A DNA stretch of 64,000 nt, taken from assembly GCF_002001125.1 (NCBI RefSeq), contig NZ_MUNV01000007.1, positions 186,001 through 250,000 of the forward strand. Reading direction: 5' to 3'. This document shows, piece after piece, positions 29,154 to 37,473 of this stretch; the stretch's first letter is position 1; every line of letters starts with the position of its first letter. The stretch is from Rhodanobacter sp. B04 (GTDB lineage: Bacteria; Pseudomonadota; Gammaproteobacteria; Xanthomonadales; Rhodanobacteraceae). The position numbers and the translations under genes are program-made. The notes under the pieces are model-generated. The model ran no database searches. It worked only from the letters and a program-made list of their open reading frames with translations, and had not been told where the DNA came from.

Positions 29154-32090
29154 TCACGCCATGAAACTCACACCCGTCAGCCAATGCGCCAGCGGGGCCG
29201 GCGCGCCAAGCAGGTAACCCTGCCCGTACTGGCAGCCCATGGCCAGCAGCTGGTCACGCTGTGCCACCGTCTCGATACCCTCGGCGACCACGAACAGGTC
29301 CAGCGCGCGCCCCAGGGCCAGAATGGCACCGACGACCGCATTGCTGCCGTTGTAGGCGCTTCGATTCAGCGAATGCACGAAGGACTGGTCGATCTTCAAC
29401 TTGTGCAGCGGCAATGTGTGCAGGTAGCTGAGCGAGGAATAGCCGGTGCCGAAATCGTCCAGTGCTGCACGCACACCGGCCACGTCCAGCCGTTCGAGCA
29501 TGGTGCGTACGCGCTCGGTATCGTCCAGCAACGCACCTTCGGTCACCTCGATGACCAGTTGCTCCCGTTCGATTCCCGACCGATCGAGCAGCGACAGCAA
29601 CCGCTGGTCGAAATCGGGATGGCGCAGGTGCAAGGGTGAGACATTGATGGTCAGGAACCTTCCTTGCGTGTTGAGCGCCAGGAAACACTCGAAGGCACGG
29701 CCGAACAGGAACCAGTCGATCTCCTCGAGGTAACCGAAGTCCTGCGCGACGCGCAGGAAATCGTTCGGCGCCAGCAGCCCGCGGCTGGGATGGTTCCAGC
29801 GCAACAACGCTTCATAGCCCACCACCTGGCCATCCGCCAGGCTCAGGATCGGCTGGAAATAAGGCTCGAATTCGCCATGCTGGAGCGCGTGGCGGATCTC
29901 GCGTCCCAGCGTGAAGATGTCCACCGTCACTTGTGTCAGTGACTTGTCGAATATCGCGTAGCGCTTGCGTCCGAGTTCCTTGGCGCGATAGAGCGCGATG
30001 TCGGCGTCGTGCAGCAGCGCATCCGCGTCGGTGTAGCTGCTGTCGCCCACGGCAATGCCCATGCTGACGGAAGGCTCCAGCTCCTTGCCGGCGATGCGCG
30101 TGGGCTCGCACAGCACGCTCATCACCCGCTGGGCGATCTCCTCCACCCGGGCGGTGTTCGCGACGTCCTCGATCAGGATGGCGAATTCGTCGCCGGAGAG
30201 CCGGGCCGAGATATCCGGCTCATTGATGCAATAACGCAGACGTTGCGCGATCACCTGCAGGAACGCATCCCCGGCGAGGTGGCCCAGCGTGTCATTGACC
30301 AGCTTGAAGCGATCGACATCCAGGTACATCAGCACGCAGTGGCGCCCGATTTCGTTCTGCATCACCGCCAGACGACGTTCCAGCTGTTCGCGCATCGCGG
30401 TCCGGTTCGGCAGCCCGGTCAGCGTGTCATGCAACACCTGGTGGCGAAGTTGTTGCTGGGTCTTCTCGCGGCGCGCCACTTCGGCGTGCAGCTCCCGCGT
30501 ACGCTCCGCAACGCGCTGCTCCAGCCTGGCATTGGCATGCTGCAACGCCGTCGCGGCGCGCCGACGATAGATGCTGTTAGCGATCTGCATGGCCACGAAT
30601 TCCAGCAGATCCCTGTCCGCCTCCCCGTAACTGCTGTCGCTCTTGTAGCTCTGCACCGCCACCAGCCCGATCACGACCTCGTCGACCCGCAGCGGCACCC
30701 CGAGCCAGCATGCCGGTGGCCGGCCGGCGGTCACCGGCGTCATCTCGCCGGCTCGCGACAACGCCTCGATATCGCTGGCGCTGCCCAGCCAGGAGCTGCC
30801 ACGCCGCAGCACATACTCGCTGATCCCGCGACCGAGCGGCCGCGAGGTCTCGCGCCGCACGCCACCATCGACGTAGTAGGGAAACTCCAGTCGCTGCGAG
30901 TCGTCGCTGACCAGGGCAATGAAGAAATTCTCGGATTCAAGGAGCTGTCCGACCGCCGCATGGACGTGCGCGTAGAAGTCCTCTTCGGCAAGATCCGATG
31001 TGGCCAGTTGCGCGAGCTGGAACAGCGTCACCTGCAGCTGCACGGCATGCTGGCGTTCGATCACTTTCTGCCTGAGTTCGCGATTGAGCATGTCCAGCTG
31101 CTGGGTACGCTGACGCACCCGACGCTCCTGGTCGTCCATGGTGCGCTTGCGTTCGAGCACGGCAAGGATGTGATTGGCCACGAACATCAGCAGCGTGCGG
31201 TCATTCTCGGAGTACTCCATGCCCGGCCGGTAACTCTGCACAACCAGTGCGCCCTGCACCTCGCCGTTGCGCACCATCGGCACGCCCAGCCAGTCGACGC
31301 TTTCCGGGCCGAACGATGCCGAGGTGCCATTGACCTGCGCATCCAGTTCCTGCGGACTTCCCATCAACGACTTGCCGGTGGTCAACAAGTGCCAGGTCAG
31401 ACTGCCGCGGCGACTTTCCAGCGGCATCTCGCACGCAGTGTCCGGTCCGTGCAGATCGACCGTGTCGACGAAGTACAGGAAGTGCACCGTCTGGCGGACG
31501 CTGTCATATCGCACGATGTAGAAATTCTCGGCATACATCAGCTGGCGGATGATCCCGTGGATGCCGCACAGCAGGTCAGGCATGTTCTGATCCGATCCGG
31601 CCAGTTCGGATATGGCGAACAGCGCCTTCTGCAGGTGCTCCGAGCGCTCCAGCTGCTGCTGCGCATCGCGCAGTTTCTCCAGCTCGAGTACGTGGGCCAG
31701 ATGACGGCCGGCCACCTGCAGTCCGGGCAGCAGGGTCGACTGCAGTTCGTCCACCAGCGGACGCGTGCGAAAGTCGACCAGCAAGGCGACGGGAAGCTCA
31801 TGCGAGAGACGGAACGCCCAGCGCAGGCCGTCTGGTCGGGCCTGCATATTTTCGCCGCTGTTCAAGAAGCTTCTTGCAAACACCCTCTGATCGGCATGGA
31901 CGGCCGTTGCCGCATCGGGCAACTCGTCCGTCCAGATCAATCTGGCCGATTGGCAAGCGGAATGTCTGCCGGCCAACGCCAATAGCTGCTCGCTCACCGC
32001 CTGCACCGTCATTGCATCGATCAGGCCTTCCAGCCACGCCGCATCGATCGGCACCTGGCATGCTGAAGCTTGCTGTTGGAGGTGGCTCAT
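29154..32090 (-). CDS. Cytosolic GAF-GAF-GGDEF-EAL cyclic-di-GMP protein
   Basis: From ATG 32090 the protein is 978 aa with no membrane segment. Two GAF-like sensor domains (roughly 165-310 and 355-500) are each followed by Arg/Gln-rich coiled-coil linkers. The GGDEF domain has SGDEF in place of GGDEF (ARLSGDEFAILI), a change that usually lowers or abolishes cyclase activity. The EAL domain keeps YEALLRW, EVTEGAL, DDFGTGYSS, LKIDQSFV and AEGIE, so phosphodiesterase activity is expected. The likely net role is hydrolysis of cyclic-di-GMP tuned by a GAF-bound signal. I use ATG 32090, preceded by GGAG at eight bases; a GTG at 32114 is possible. It lies downstream of a second cyclic-di-GMP gene on the same strand. 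Confidence 0.9.
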   Translation of the reverse strand: MSHLQQQASACQVPIDAAWLEGLIDAMTVQAVSEQLLALAGRHSACQSARLIWTDELPDAATAVHADQRVFARSFLNSGENMQARPDGLRWAFRLSHELPVALLVDFRTRPLVDELQSTLLPGLQVAGRHLAHVLELEKLRDAQQQLERSEHLQKALFAISELAGSDQNMPDLLCGIHGIIRQLMYAENFYIVRYDSVRQTVHFLYFVDTVDLHGPDTACEMPLESRRGSLTWHLLTTGKSLMGSPQELDAQVNGTSASFGPESVDWLGVPMVRNGEVQGALVVQSYRPGMEYSENDRTLLMFVANHILAVLERKRTMDDQERRVRQRTQQLDMLNRELRQKVIERQHAVQLQVTLFQLAQLATSDLAEEDFYAHVHAAVGQLLESENFFIALVSDDSQRLEFPYYVDGGVRRETSRPLGRGISEYVLRRGSSWLGSASDIEALSRAGEMTPVTAGRPPACWLGVPLRVDEVVIGLVAVQSYKSDSSYGEADRDLLEFVAMQIANSIYRRRAATALQHANARLEQRVAERTRELHAEVARREKTQQQLRHQVLHDTLTGLPNRTAMREQLERRLAVMQNEIGRHCVLMYLDVDRFKLVNDTLGHLAGDAFLQVIAQRLRYCINEPDISARLSGDEFAILIEDVANTARVEEIAQRVMSVLCEPTRIAGKELEPSVSMGIAVGDSSYTDADALLHDADIALYRAKELGRKRYAIFDKSLTQVTVDIFTLGREIRHALQHGEFEPYFQPILSLADGQVVGYEALLRWNHPSRGLLAPNDFLRVAQDFGYLEEIDWFLFGRAFECFLALNTQGRFLTINVSPLHLRHPDFDQRLLSLLDRSGIEREQLVIEVTEGALLDDTERVRTMLERLDVAGVRAALDDFGTGYSSLSYLHTLPLHKLKIDQSFVHSLNRSAYNGSNAVVGAILALGRALDLFVVAEGIETVAQRDQLLAMGCQYGQGYLLGAPAPLAHWLTGVSFMA

Positions 32091-32242
32091 TGGTGGTGCT
32101 CCATGACGACACACCCGATCCCTGGATCCAGCTCGACACGAAGCCCCCCGGCCCCGACCTCATGTTACCAAGCAGTGACTGCCTGTCCAGCTGCGATCCG
32201 AAGTGCCCGCTCGCAGGAACGTGCGCACGGTCCACCGTCCCG

Positions 32243-34129
32243 CTACGGCTCCGACTCCACGCGGTTGTTGCCACCATGTTTGGCACGGTAGAGCGCCACA
32301 TCCGCGCGCCGGATCATTGCGTCGGCACTCGTTTCACCGGGCCGGATACGCGAGATGCCCACGCTCACGGATACGCGCAATTGTGGACAGATGTCATCCA
32401 GGTCCAGTGCCTCGACATTGCCACGCAACCGCTCCGCCACCAGCACACTGGCATCCGCGCCGGTATTCGGCAGCACGACATAGAATTCGTCGCCGCCCCA
32501 GCGTCCCAGTTGGTCGAACTGCCGCAGCGCCTCCTTGCAGGCAGCCACGATACGCAGCAACGCCCAGTCGCCCAGCTGATGACCATGGCTGTCGTTGATC
32601 TGCTTGAAATCATCGACATCGAGATGCAACAGGCTCAGTTCATGCCCGGCCTCATGGGCACGCTGAACTTCCTGCGCCAGCACCTTCTCGATGCCACGGC
32701 GGTTGGCCACCCCGGTGAGGACATCGGTCATCGCCATGCGCTTGTAGTGGCGCAGATGCTGGATCTGCCGCAGCGCGAGCCAGGCCAGCAGCAGTGTCAG
32801 CACACCGCCCAGCAGCAGTGCCAGGCGCTGCCAGCGACGCACTTGTTCCAGCGAGTCGATCTGCTCCTTGCCCAGCGCCGCATCGGCAGCCAGGCGGCGG
32901 TTTTCCAGGTCGCGCCGCGCGGTATCGAACTGATAGCTCATCAGGAACGTTTGCTGCCGGCGTGCCATCAGATCGAGCTCGGCATTGGCATTGATCGTTC
33001 GCTGAAGATCCTCGACGGCGGCCTGCAGCAGGCCCAGCGCATAGTCGCTCCTGGCACGGGCAGCGTAGAGTTGCGCCAGATAACGGACGTTCTTATCCGC
33101 AGTCATGCCGGCTTCGGCCGCGGCGTAGTCGGTCAGCGCCAGCTTGTGCTGCCCCATGCCCGCATGCGCGATGCCGTATTGCAGGTGCAACATGGCCGTC
33201 GACGACTGATCCGACACCGCTGCAAATGCCACCCCAGCGCGCTTCAGCGCATCGATCGCCGGCTGATATTCGCGTTGGCCGTTGTAGACCTCGGCCAGCC
33301 CAAGCAGGGCCGTCGCAGCGCTTTGCTGATCCGATATCTGCCTGGCCAGCGCGAGTGCTTTCTTCAATTCCGGAATCGCCGCACCGGAATTGCCGCTGTC
33401 GTCATCCAGATAACCCAGATCCAGGTGAACCTGGATCTGGCTGCCGGTATCGTGCCGTTGTTCTGCCCAGACCCTGGACTGCTCCAGGTAGGCGCGCGCC
33501 TCGTCGTACTCACCCAGGCGCCGGTAAGCACTGGCGATATCGAGCAGGTTGCCCTCCGCGAGAACGTGCTTTCCGGCACGGGCATAGCTGCGGTTGGCTT
33601 CCAGGAAATCCACCAGTCCCCGAGCCTGATCGCCTTGCAGTGACTCCACGGTGCCACGCAAGGTAAGCCCATCGCCGATTCGCTCCGCGTCGTTGACCTG
33701 CCGGGCCAGTGCCAGGCCGGCGTTGTAATTGACCAGGGCATCATCGCCGGTGGTGGCCAGCGCCTGATATTGGCCCTGGCAATAGTGGAAATCGATCTGC
33801 GCATGGATGTCGCCGGCGCGCCGGGCATCGGCAAGCGCCGACGAGGCGTAAGCCAGCCCTGCGCGAGCGTCGTTGGCGAATGCCATCTCACAATACAGTG
33901 CACGATAGACACGTTCACGCCGCGCGTCGCCAGCCGGCAGCAAGGCATGCAGCTGAGCCAGTAGCTGGTTCGTTTCCACCATGTCGGCGGGAACCAGCTC
34001 GTTGCCATCCAGCCGATCGGCGAGCCGGTCAAATGCCGCTGCCGAGGGCGCTGACTCGGCACAAGCCGTGACGCTGGCCAGCGTCAGCGAGGCCACGAGC
34101 AACATTAGCAAGACCCGACACCGGAACAA
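32243..34129 (-). CDS. Periplasmic TPR sensor diguanylate cyclase
   Basis: The 628-aa protein has a signal sequence with basic N-terminus and possible lipobox VTAC (Cys23), a periplasmic helical TPR region (about 35-430), one membrane helix (about 435-455, LLLGGVLTLLLAWLAL), and a cytosolic GGDEF domain with GRWGGDEFYVVL. An RQFD I-site stands five residues before GGDEF, so synthesis and feedback inhibition are both expected. I accept the TTG at 34129 because GGAGGG lies eight bases upstream and because it supplies the positive residues of the signal peptide; the first ATG (34105) would start inside the hydrophobic core. Upstream partner of the GGDEF-EAL gene. Confidence 0.88.
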   Translation of the reverse strand: MFRCRVLLMLLVASLTLASVTACAESAPSAAAFDRLADRLDGNELVPADMVETNQLLAQLHALLPAGDARRERVYRALYCEMAFANDARAGLAYASSALADARRAGDIHAQIDFHYCQGQYQALATTGDDALVNYNAGLALARQVNDAERIGDGLTLRGTVESLQGDQARGLVDFLEANRSYARAGKHVLAEGNLLDIASAYRRLGEYDEARAYLEQSRVWAEQRHDTGSQIQVHLDLGYLDDDSGNSGAAIPELKKALALARQISDQQSAATALLGLAEVYNGQREYQPAIDALKRAGVAFAAVSDQSSTAMLHLQYGIAHAGMGQHKLALTDYAAAEAGMTADKNVRYLAQLYAARARSDYALGLLQAAVEDLQRTINANAELDLMARRQQTFLMSYQFDTARRDLENRRLAADAALGKEQIDSLEQVRRWQRLALLLGGVLTLLLAWLALRQIQHLRHYKRMAMTDVLTGVANRRGIEKVLAQEVQRAHEAGHELSLLHLDVDDFKQINDSHGHQLGDWALLRIVAACKEALRQFDQLGRWGGDEFYVVLPNTGADASVLVAERLRGNVEALDLDDICPQLRVSVSVGISRIRPGETSADAMIRRADVALYRAKHGGNNRVESEP

Positions 34130-34435
34130 GTTCAGAGCCCTCCCCCAAGGTCATCAGCAACTTGGCCATACAGTGGCACACCGCACAGTCAAACCTCTAG
34201 CCACTCGGACCACGGCATGGCATCGACGGCGCGGCATATCGCAGGAACTCGCTGATCCAGCGCCTTGCGGACAGCTTTTTGTCCGATACGGACGCAAGAA
34301 CTTTGGTCGCATGCTTAGGCGGCGGCCCGGGCACCCGCCAACTTCTGCGCGATGATCGCAGTGGTCGAGTCATGCCGATCGCTTGGCGGTACATGACGTC
34401 GGCAGCGCGTAAAGCGGACTCGATACAGCATTTTC
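34130..34435. other. Non-coding interval upstream of the TPR diguanylate cyclase
   Basis: No gene supported. It contains the predicted promoter at 34165-34192 for the minus-strand gene and the end of the sigma factor transcript. I see no strong terminator after the sigma factor stop. Confidence 0.5.
34165..34192 (-). promoter_or_regulatory. Candidate sigma-70 promoter of the TPR diguanylate cyclase
   Basis: On the minus strand TTGACT (34192-34187), 16-bp spacer, TATGGC (34170-34165). The -35 is good, the -10 poor. It would give a leader of about 30 nt to the TTG start. Confidence 0.4.
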
Positions 34436-35740
34436 CTAGGGCGGCGATGGTGCTCCAGGCAGCGTGACGGTGATCGCCTCAGCCGTGCACGACCGTGCGC
34501 GGCTGAGCAGCAGTTCGCGTTCACGTGCGTTTTGCGTGAGCGCGGCGGCGCGCTCGAATTCCACGCGTGCTTCGTCTGGACGATCGAGCCTGGCCAGCAG
34601 ATCGCCACGCACCGCAGGCAGCAGGTGATAGTGCTGCAACGCCGGCTCGTCGATCAGCGTATCGACAAGTTCGAGGCCGGCGAGCGGACCGGATGCCATG
34701 CTCACGGCGACCGCGCGGTTCAACTCGACCACCGGTGACGGCATGGCCTGCGCGAGCGAGGCATACAGTGCCGCGATACGCGGCCAGTCGGTCTGCTCCG
34801 CAGTGAGTGCGCGCGCATGGCAGGCAGCGATCGCCGCCTGCAGCGCATACGGGCCATCGGTACCACCCAGCTTTTCCGCGCGATCGAGCGCGGCCAGGCC
34901 ACGGCGGATCAGCAACCGGTCCCAGCGCGCGCGGTTCTGTTCGAGCAGCAGGATCGGCTCGCCGTCTGCACCGACGCGCGCCCGCGCACGTGAAGCCTGG
35001 ATTTCCATCAGCGCGAGCAGGCCATGCACCTCGGGTTCGCGCGGCATCAAACCGGCCAGTACACGCCCCAACCGCAAGGCCTCCTCGCACAGCGCCGGCC
35101 GCATCCAGTCATCGCCTGCAGTAGCCGCATAGCCTTCGTTGAAGACCAGATAGATCACCCCGAGCACCGACGACAGCCGCGTCGCGAGATCCTCGGCGCG
35201 CGGCACCTCGAACGGCACCTCCGCCCTGGCCAGGCTGCGCTTGGCGCGCACGATGCGCTGTGCGACGGTCGGCTCCGGCAGCAGGAACGCGCGTGCGATC
35301 TCTTCCGTGCTCAGCCCACCGAGCAGGCGCAAGGTCAGCGCCACGCGCGACTCAACCGGCAACACGGGATGGCAGGCAATGAAGATCAATCGCAACAGGT
35401 CGTCGCCGATGGGGTCGTCAAGCTCGGCTTCGACAGGTGGCACGACATGCTCCTGTTCGCTCTCCAGCTCATGCATCAGCTGCACATGCTTGCGCGCAAG
35501 CAACTGGTGACGGCGCAGCCTGTCGATCGCGCGATGCTTCGCGGTGGTCATCAACCATGCGCCCGGATTGTCCGGCACACCGGACTGCGGCCATTGCTCC
35601 AGTGCAATCACCAGCGCATCCTGCGCCAGCTCTTCGGCCAGGCCCACGTCGTGCAGCATGCGCGTGAGACTGGCAATCAGGCGTGCCGATTCGATCCGCC
35701 AGACGGCATCGATGGCGCGGTGGGTGTCGGTCGTGGTCAT
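34436..35740 (-). CDS. ECF sigma factor with C-terminal TPR extension (ECF42 group)
   Basis: The 434-aa protein has sigma region 2 (about 10-75, AEELAQDALVIALEQWPQ and NPGAWLMTTAKHRAIDRLRR) and region 4 (about 115-170, GGLSTEEIARAFLLPEPTVA). The long C-terminal part is TPR-like and contains SPVVELNRAVAVSMASGPLA, the hallmark of the ECF42 group, whose extension replaces an anti-sigma factor. It is the last gene of an operon with DGPF, VOC and SRPBCC proteins, exactly the partners known for ECF42 sigma factors. A promoter matching the ECF42 consensus lies before the operon, so autoregulation is likely. The signal is unknown. Confidence 0.9.
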   Translation of the reverse strand: MTTTDTHRAIDAVWRIESARLIASLTRMLHDVGLAEELAQDALVIALEQWPQSGVPDNPGAWLMTTAKHRAIDRLRRHQLLARKHVQLMHELESEQEHVVPPVEAELDDPIGDDLLRLIFIACHPVLPVESRVALTLRLLGGLSTEEIARAFLLPEPTVAQRIVRAKRSLARAEVPFEVPRAEDLATRLSSVLGVIYLVFNEGYAATAGDDWMRPALCEEALRLGRVLAGLMPREPEVHGLLALMEIQASRARARVGADGEPILLLEQNRARWDRLLIRRGLAALDRAEKLGGTDGPYALQAAIAACHARALTAEQTDWPRIAALYASLAQAMPSPVVELNRAVAVSMASGPLAGLELVDTLIDEPALQHYHLLPAVRGDLLARLDRPDEARVEFERAAALTQNARERELLLSRARSCTAEAITVTLPGAPSPP

Positions 35741-35784
35741 GACGACCGATCACACCATCTGCCTCCCGTCAACGCAAGCGCGGC

Positions 35785-36312
35785 TCAGCGCCCCTCGGCT
35801 GCCGCCTTCAGGTTGGCAAGCCCGCGCTCGAAGTCGCCGCCGACCAGCTTGTCCATGTTGAAGAACAGGTGCATGAGCTTCGCCAGGTACGAGTTCGGTC
35901 CGTGCATCGCCCAGCCGACCACGGTCGAATCGCCCTGCGGCAACAGCGTGAAATCGGCGATGTTGTGGGCCTCGAACGGTTTGATGAAATCCAGCTTGAT
36001 TGTCGTTGCAGATGGCGACGACGCGAGGATCTCCATGCGCCCCTGGCCGACCTTGCTGTTGCCCTGCCACGCGTAGATGGCGCCCGGGCCGCTGGCCGGG
36101 CCGCTGTAGCTGCGCTTGAGCGCCGGATCGAGCTCCTCCCACGGCGACCAGACGATCCATTGCCTGAAGTCGTTGATCAGCGCGAGGATTTTTTCGGGTG
36201 GGGCCTTGATCGTCGCCGCGCGCTCCAGCCTGAACGAGGCAGGCCGCGTCGCCGCGAAGGCAAGCACCGCGACGATCAGGACGACAACGATGATGAGGAT
36301 GATCTTGAACAT
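35785..36312 (-). CDS. Membrane-anchored SRPBCC (polyketide cyclase/START-like) protein
   Basis: The 175-aa protein begins with one membrane helix (IILIIVVVLIVAVLAF), then a SRPBCC domain with RAATIKAPPEKILALINDF and WSPWEELDPALKRSYSGP, the typical hydrophobic-pocket fold used to bind small ligands. It lies third in the ECF42 operon, 61 bp after the VOC gene and 44 bp before the sigma gene. Its ligand is unknown; it could handle or sense a compound connected to the sigma response. Confidence 0.8.
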   Translation of the reverse strand: MFKIILIIVVVLIVAVLAFAATRPASFRLERAATIKAPPEKILALINDFRQWIVWSPWEELDPALKRSYSGPASGPGAIYAWQGNSKVGQGRMEILASSPSATTIKLDFIKPFEAHNIADFTLLPQGDSTVVGWAMHGPNSYLAKLMHLFFNMDKLVGGDFERGLANLKAAAEGR

Positions 36313-36373
36313 GGATCGCTCCGGTCAGTGCAATTTGAGTGCAGCGGTGCCATCGGAAGCCGGAAAGGCAAGG

Positions 36374-36787
36374 CTATCGGTCTTTCTCGCAATTGATCAT
36401 CCACGGCACGCCGAACTGGTCGACCAGCATGCCGAAGCGTTCGGCCCAGAAAGTCTTCTCGTAGGGCATCTGCACCGTGCCATTCTCTTTCAGCGCGTTG
36501 AAGATGCGCTCCCCTTGCGCCTGGTCGTGAATCTGGATCGACACCGAACAGCCCTTGATGCCGTCGTAGGGACGATCGGGCGGGCAGTCGGAAGCCAGCA
36601 GCACCTGGTCGCCGATTTCCAGCCGCACGTGGATGAGCCAGTCGCGCGTCTGCGCCGGCATGTTCTCGCAGCCGGGCGCTTCGCCGAAGCGCATCATCGT
36701 GGTGATCTTGCCGCGCAGGCATTGCTCGTAGAACTTGAATGCCGCTTCGGCGTTGCCGTTGAAGATGAGGTAGTTGGTCAGTCGCAT
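36374..36787 (-). CDS. VOC/PhnB-like glyoxalase-fold protein
   Basis: The 137-aa protein starts MRLTNYLIFNGNAEAAFKFY, the usual opening of PhnB-like VOC proteins, and ends FGMLVDQFGVPWMINCE, also typical. It is expected to be a cytosolic dimer with a cup-shaped site; catalytic metal ligands cannot be assigned with confidence. GGAG nine bases before ATG 36787 decides the start against a longer frame to 36958. PhnB-like proteins are common partners of ECF42 sigma factors. Confidence 0.85.
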   Translation of the reverse strand: MRLTNYLIFNGNAEAAFKFYEQCLRGKITTMMRFGEAPGCENMPAQTRDWLIHVRLEIGDQVLLASDCPPDRPYDGIKGCSVSIQIHDQAQGERIFNALKENGTVQMPYEKTFWAERFGMLVDQFGVPWMINCEKDR

Positions 36788-36833
36788 GGGAATGCTCCGT
36801 CGGTTTTCCGTTGAGGCCAGATCGAGGCCCTGC

Positions 36834-37259
36834 TCATGATTTGGCGGCGACCTGTGCCCGCAGCCGTGCTTCCTGCTCGCGCAGCTCGGGCGTGAACTCG
36901 GCACCGAAGTCATCCGCCTCGAACACCTGGCGGATCTCGATTTCCGATTCACCGTCAAACGGATTCGGACAGCGCTTGACCCATTCGATCGCCTCGTCCA
37001 TCGACTTCACCTGCCACAGCCAGAAGCCGGCGATCAGTTCCTTGGTTTCGGCAAACGGCCCGTCGGTCACGCTGCGCGAGCTGCCGGAGAATTTCACCCG
37101 CGCCCCCTTCGAGCTCGGCTGCAATCCCTCGCCCGCCAGCAGGATGCCGGCCTTCACCAGCTCCTCGTTGAACCGGCCCATCTCGCTCAGCAACCGCTCG
37201 CTCGGCATCACGCCGGCTTCCGAGTCCTGATTCGCCTTGACCATCACCATGCAGCGCAT
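36834..37259 (-). CDS. DGPF/YCII-domain protein, first gene of the ECF42 operon
   Basis: The 141-aa protein carries the motif TDGPFAETKELIAGFWL, which names the DGPF (YCII-related) family, and EAIEWVKRCPNPF. AAGGAG lies nine bases before ATG 37259, so the longer frame reaching 37904 is not used. DGPF proteins are the most constant partners of ECF42 sigma factors and in Streptomyces are the main targets. No biochemical role is established. It is divergent from recC with 214 bp between. Confidence 0.88.
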   Translation of the reverse strand: MRCMVMVKANQDSEAGVMPSERLLSEMGRFNEELVKAGILLAGEGLQPSSKGARVKFSGSSRSVTDGPFAETKELIAGFWLWQVKSMDEAIEWVKRCPNPFDGESEIEIRQVFEADDFGAEFTPELREQEARLRAQVAAKS

Positions 37260-37329
37260 TGTCGTATCTCCTTCGGGTTCTGAATGGGAGCCAGGGTCCA
37301 GGTCCCACGAAACCCTGCTCTGTCCATGC

Positions 37330-37356
37330 GACGAACGGGCCATCGCCAAATCGACA
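37330..37356 (-). promoter_or_regulatory. Predicted ECF42 promoter of the DGPF-VOC-SRPBCC-sigma operon
   Basis: On the minus strand TGTCGA (37356-37351), a 17-bp spacer and CGTC (37333-37330). The published ECF42 consensus that I recall is TGTCGA at -35 and CGA/TC at -10, so both boxes match. The start of transcription would lie about 64 bases before the DGPF ATG. Confidence 0.65.
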
Positions 37357-37473
37357 TGGTCGACGCGTCCCATCCATCGCAAATGCTGAGACGATGACCC
37401 GTCATATTCGTGGCGACAATCCCCGCACACTCGGAGACAATCGCCCGATGAGTGAATACGAGCACCGCCAGCC

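Noticed and set aside
37331..37341. AlgR-like word CCGTTCGTC inside the ECF42 promoter spacer
   Set aside because: A single copy without a 21-bp partner, and its bases are already explained by the -10 element; likely chance.
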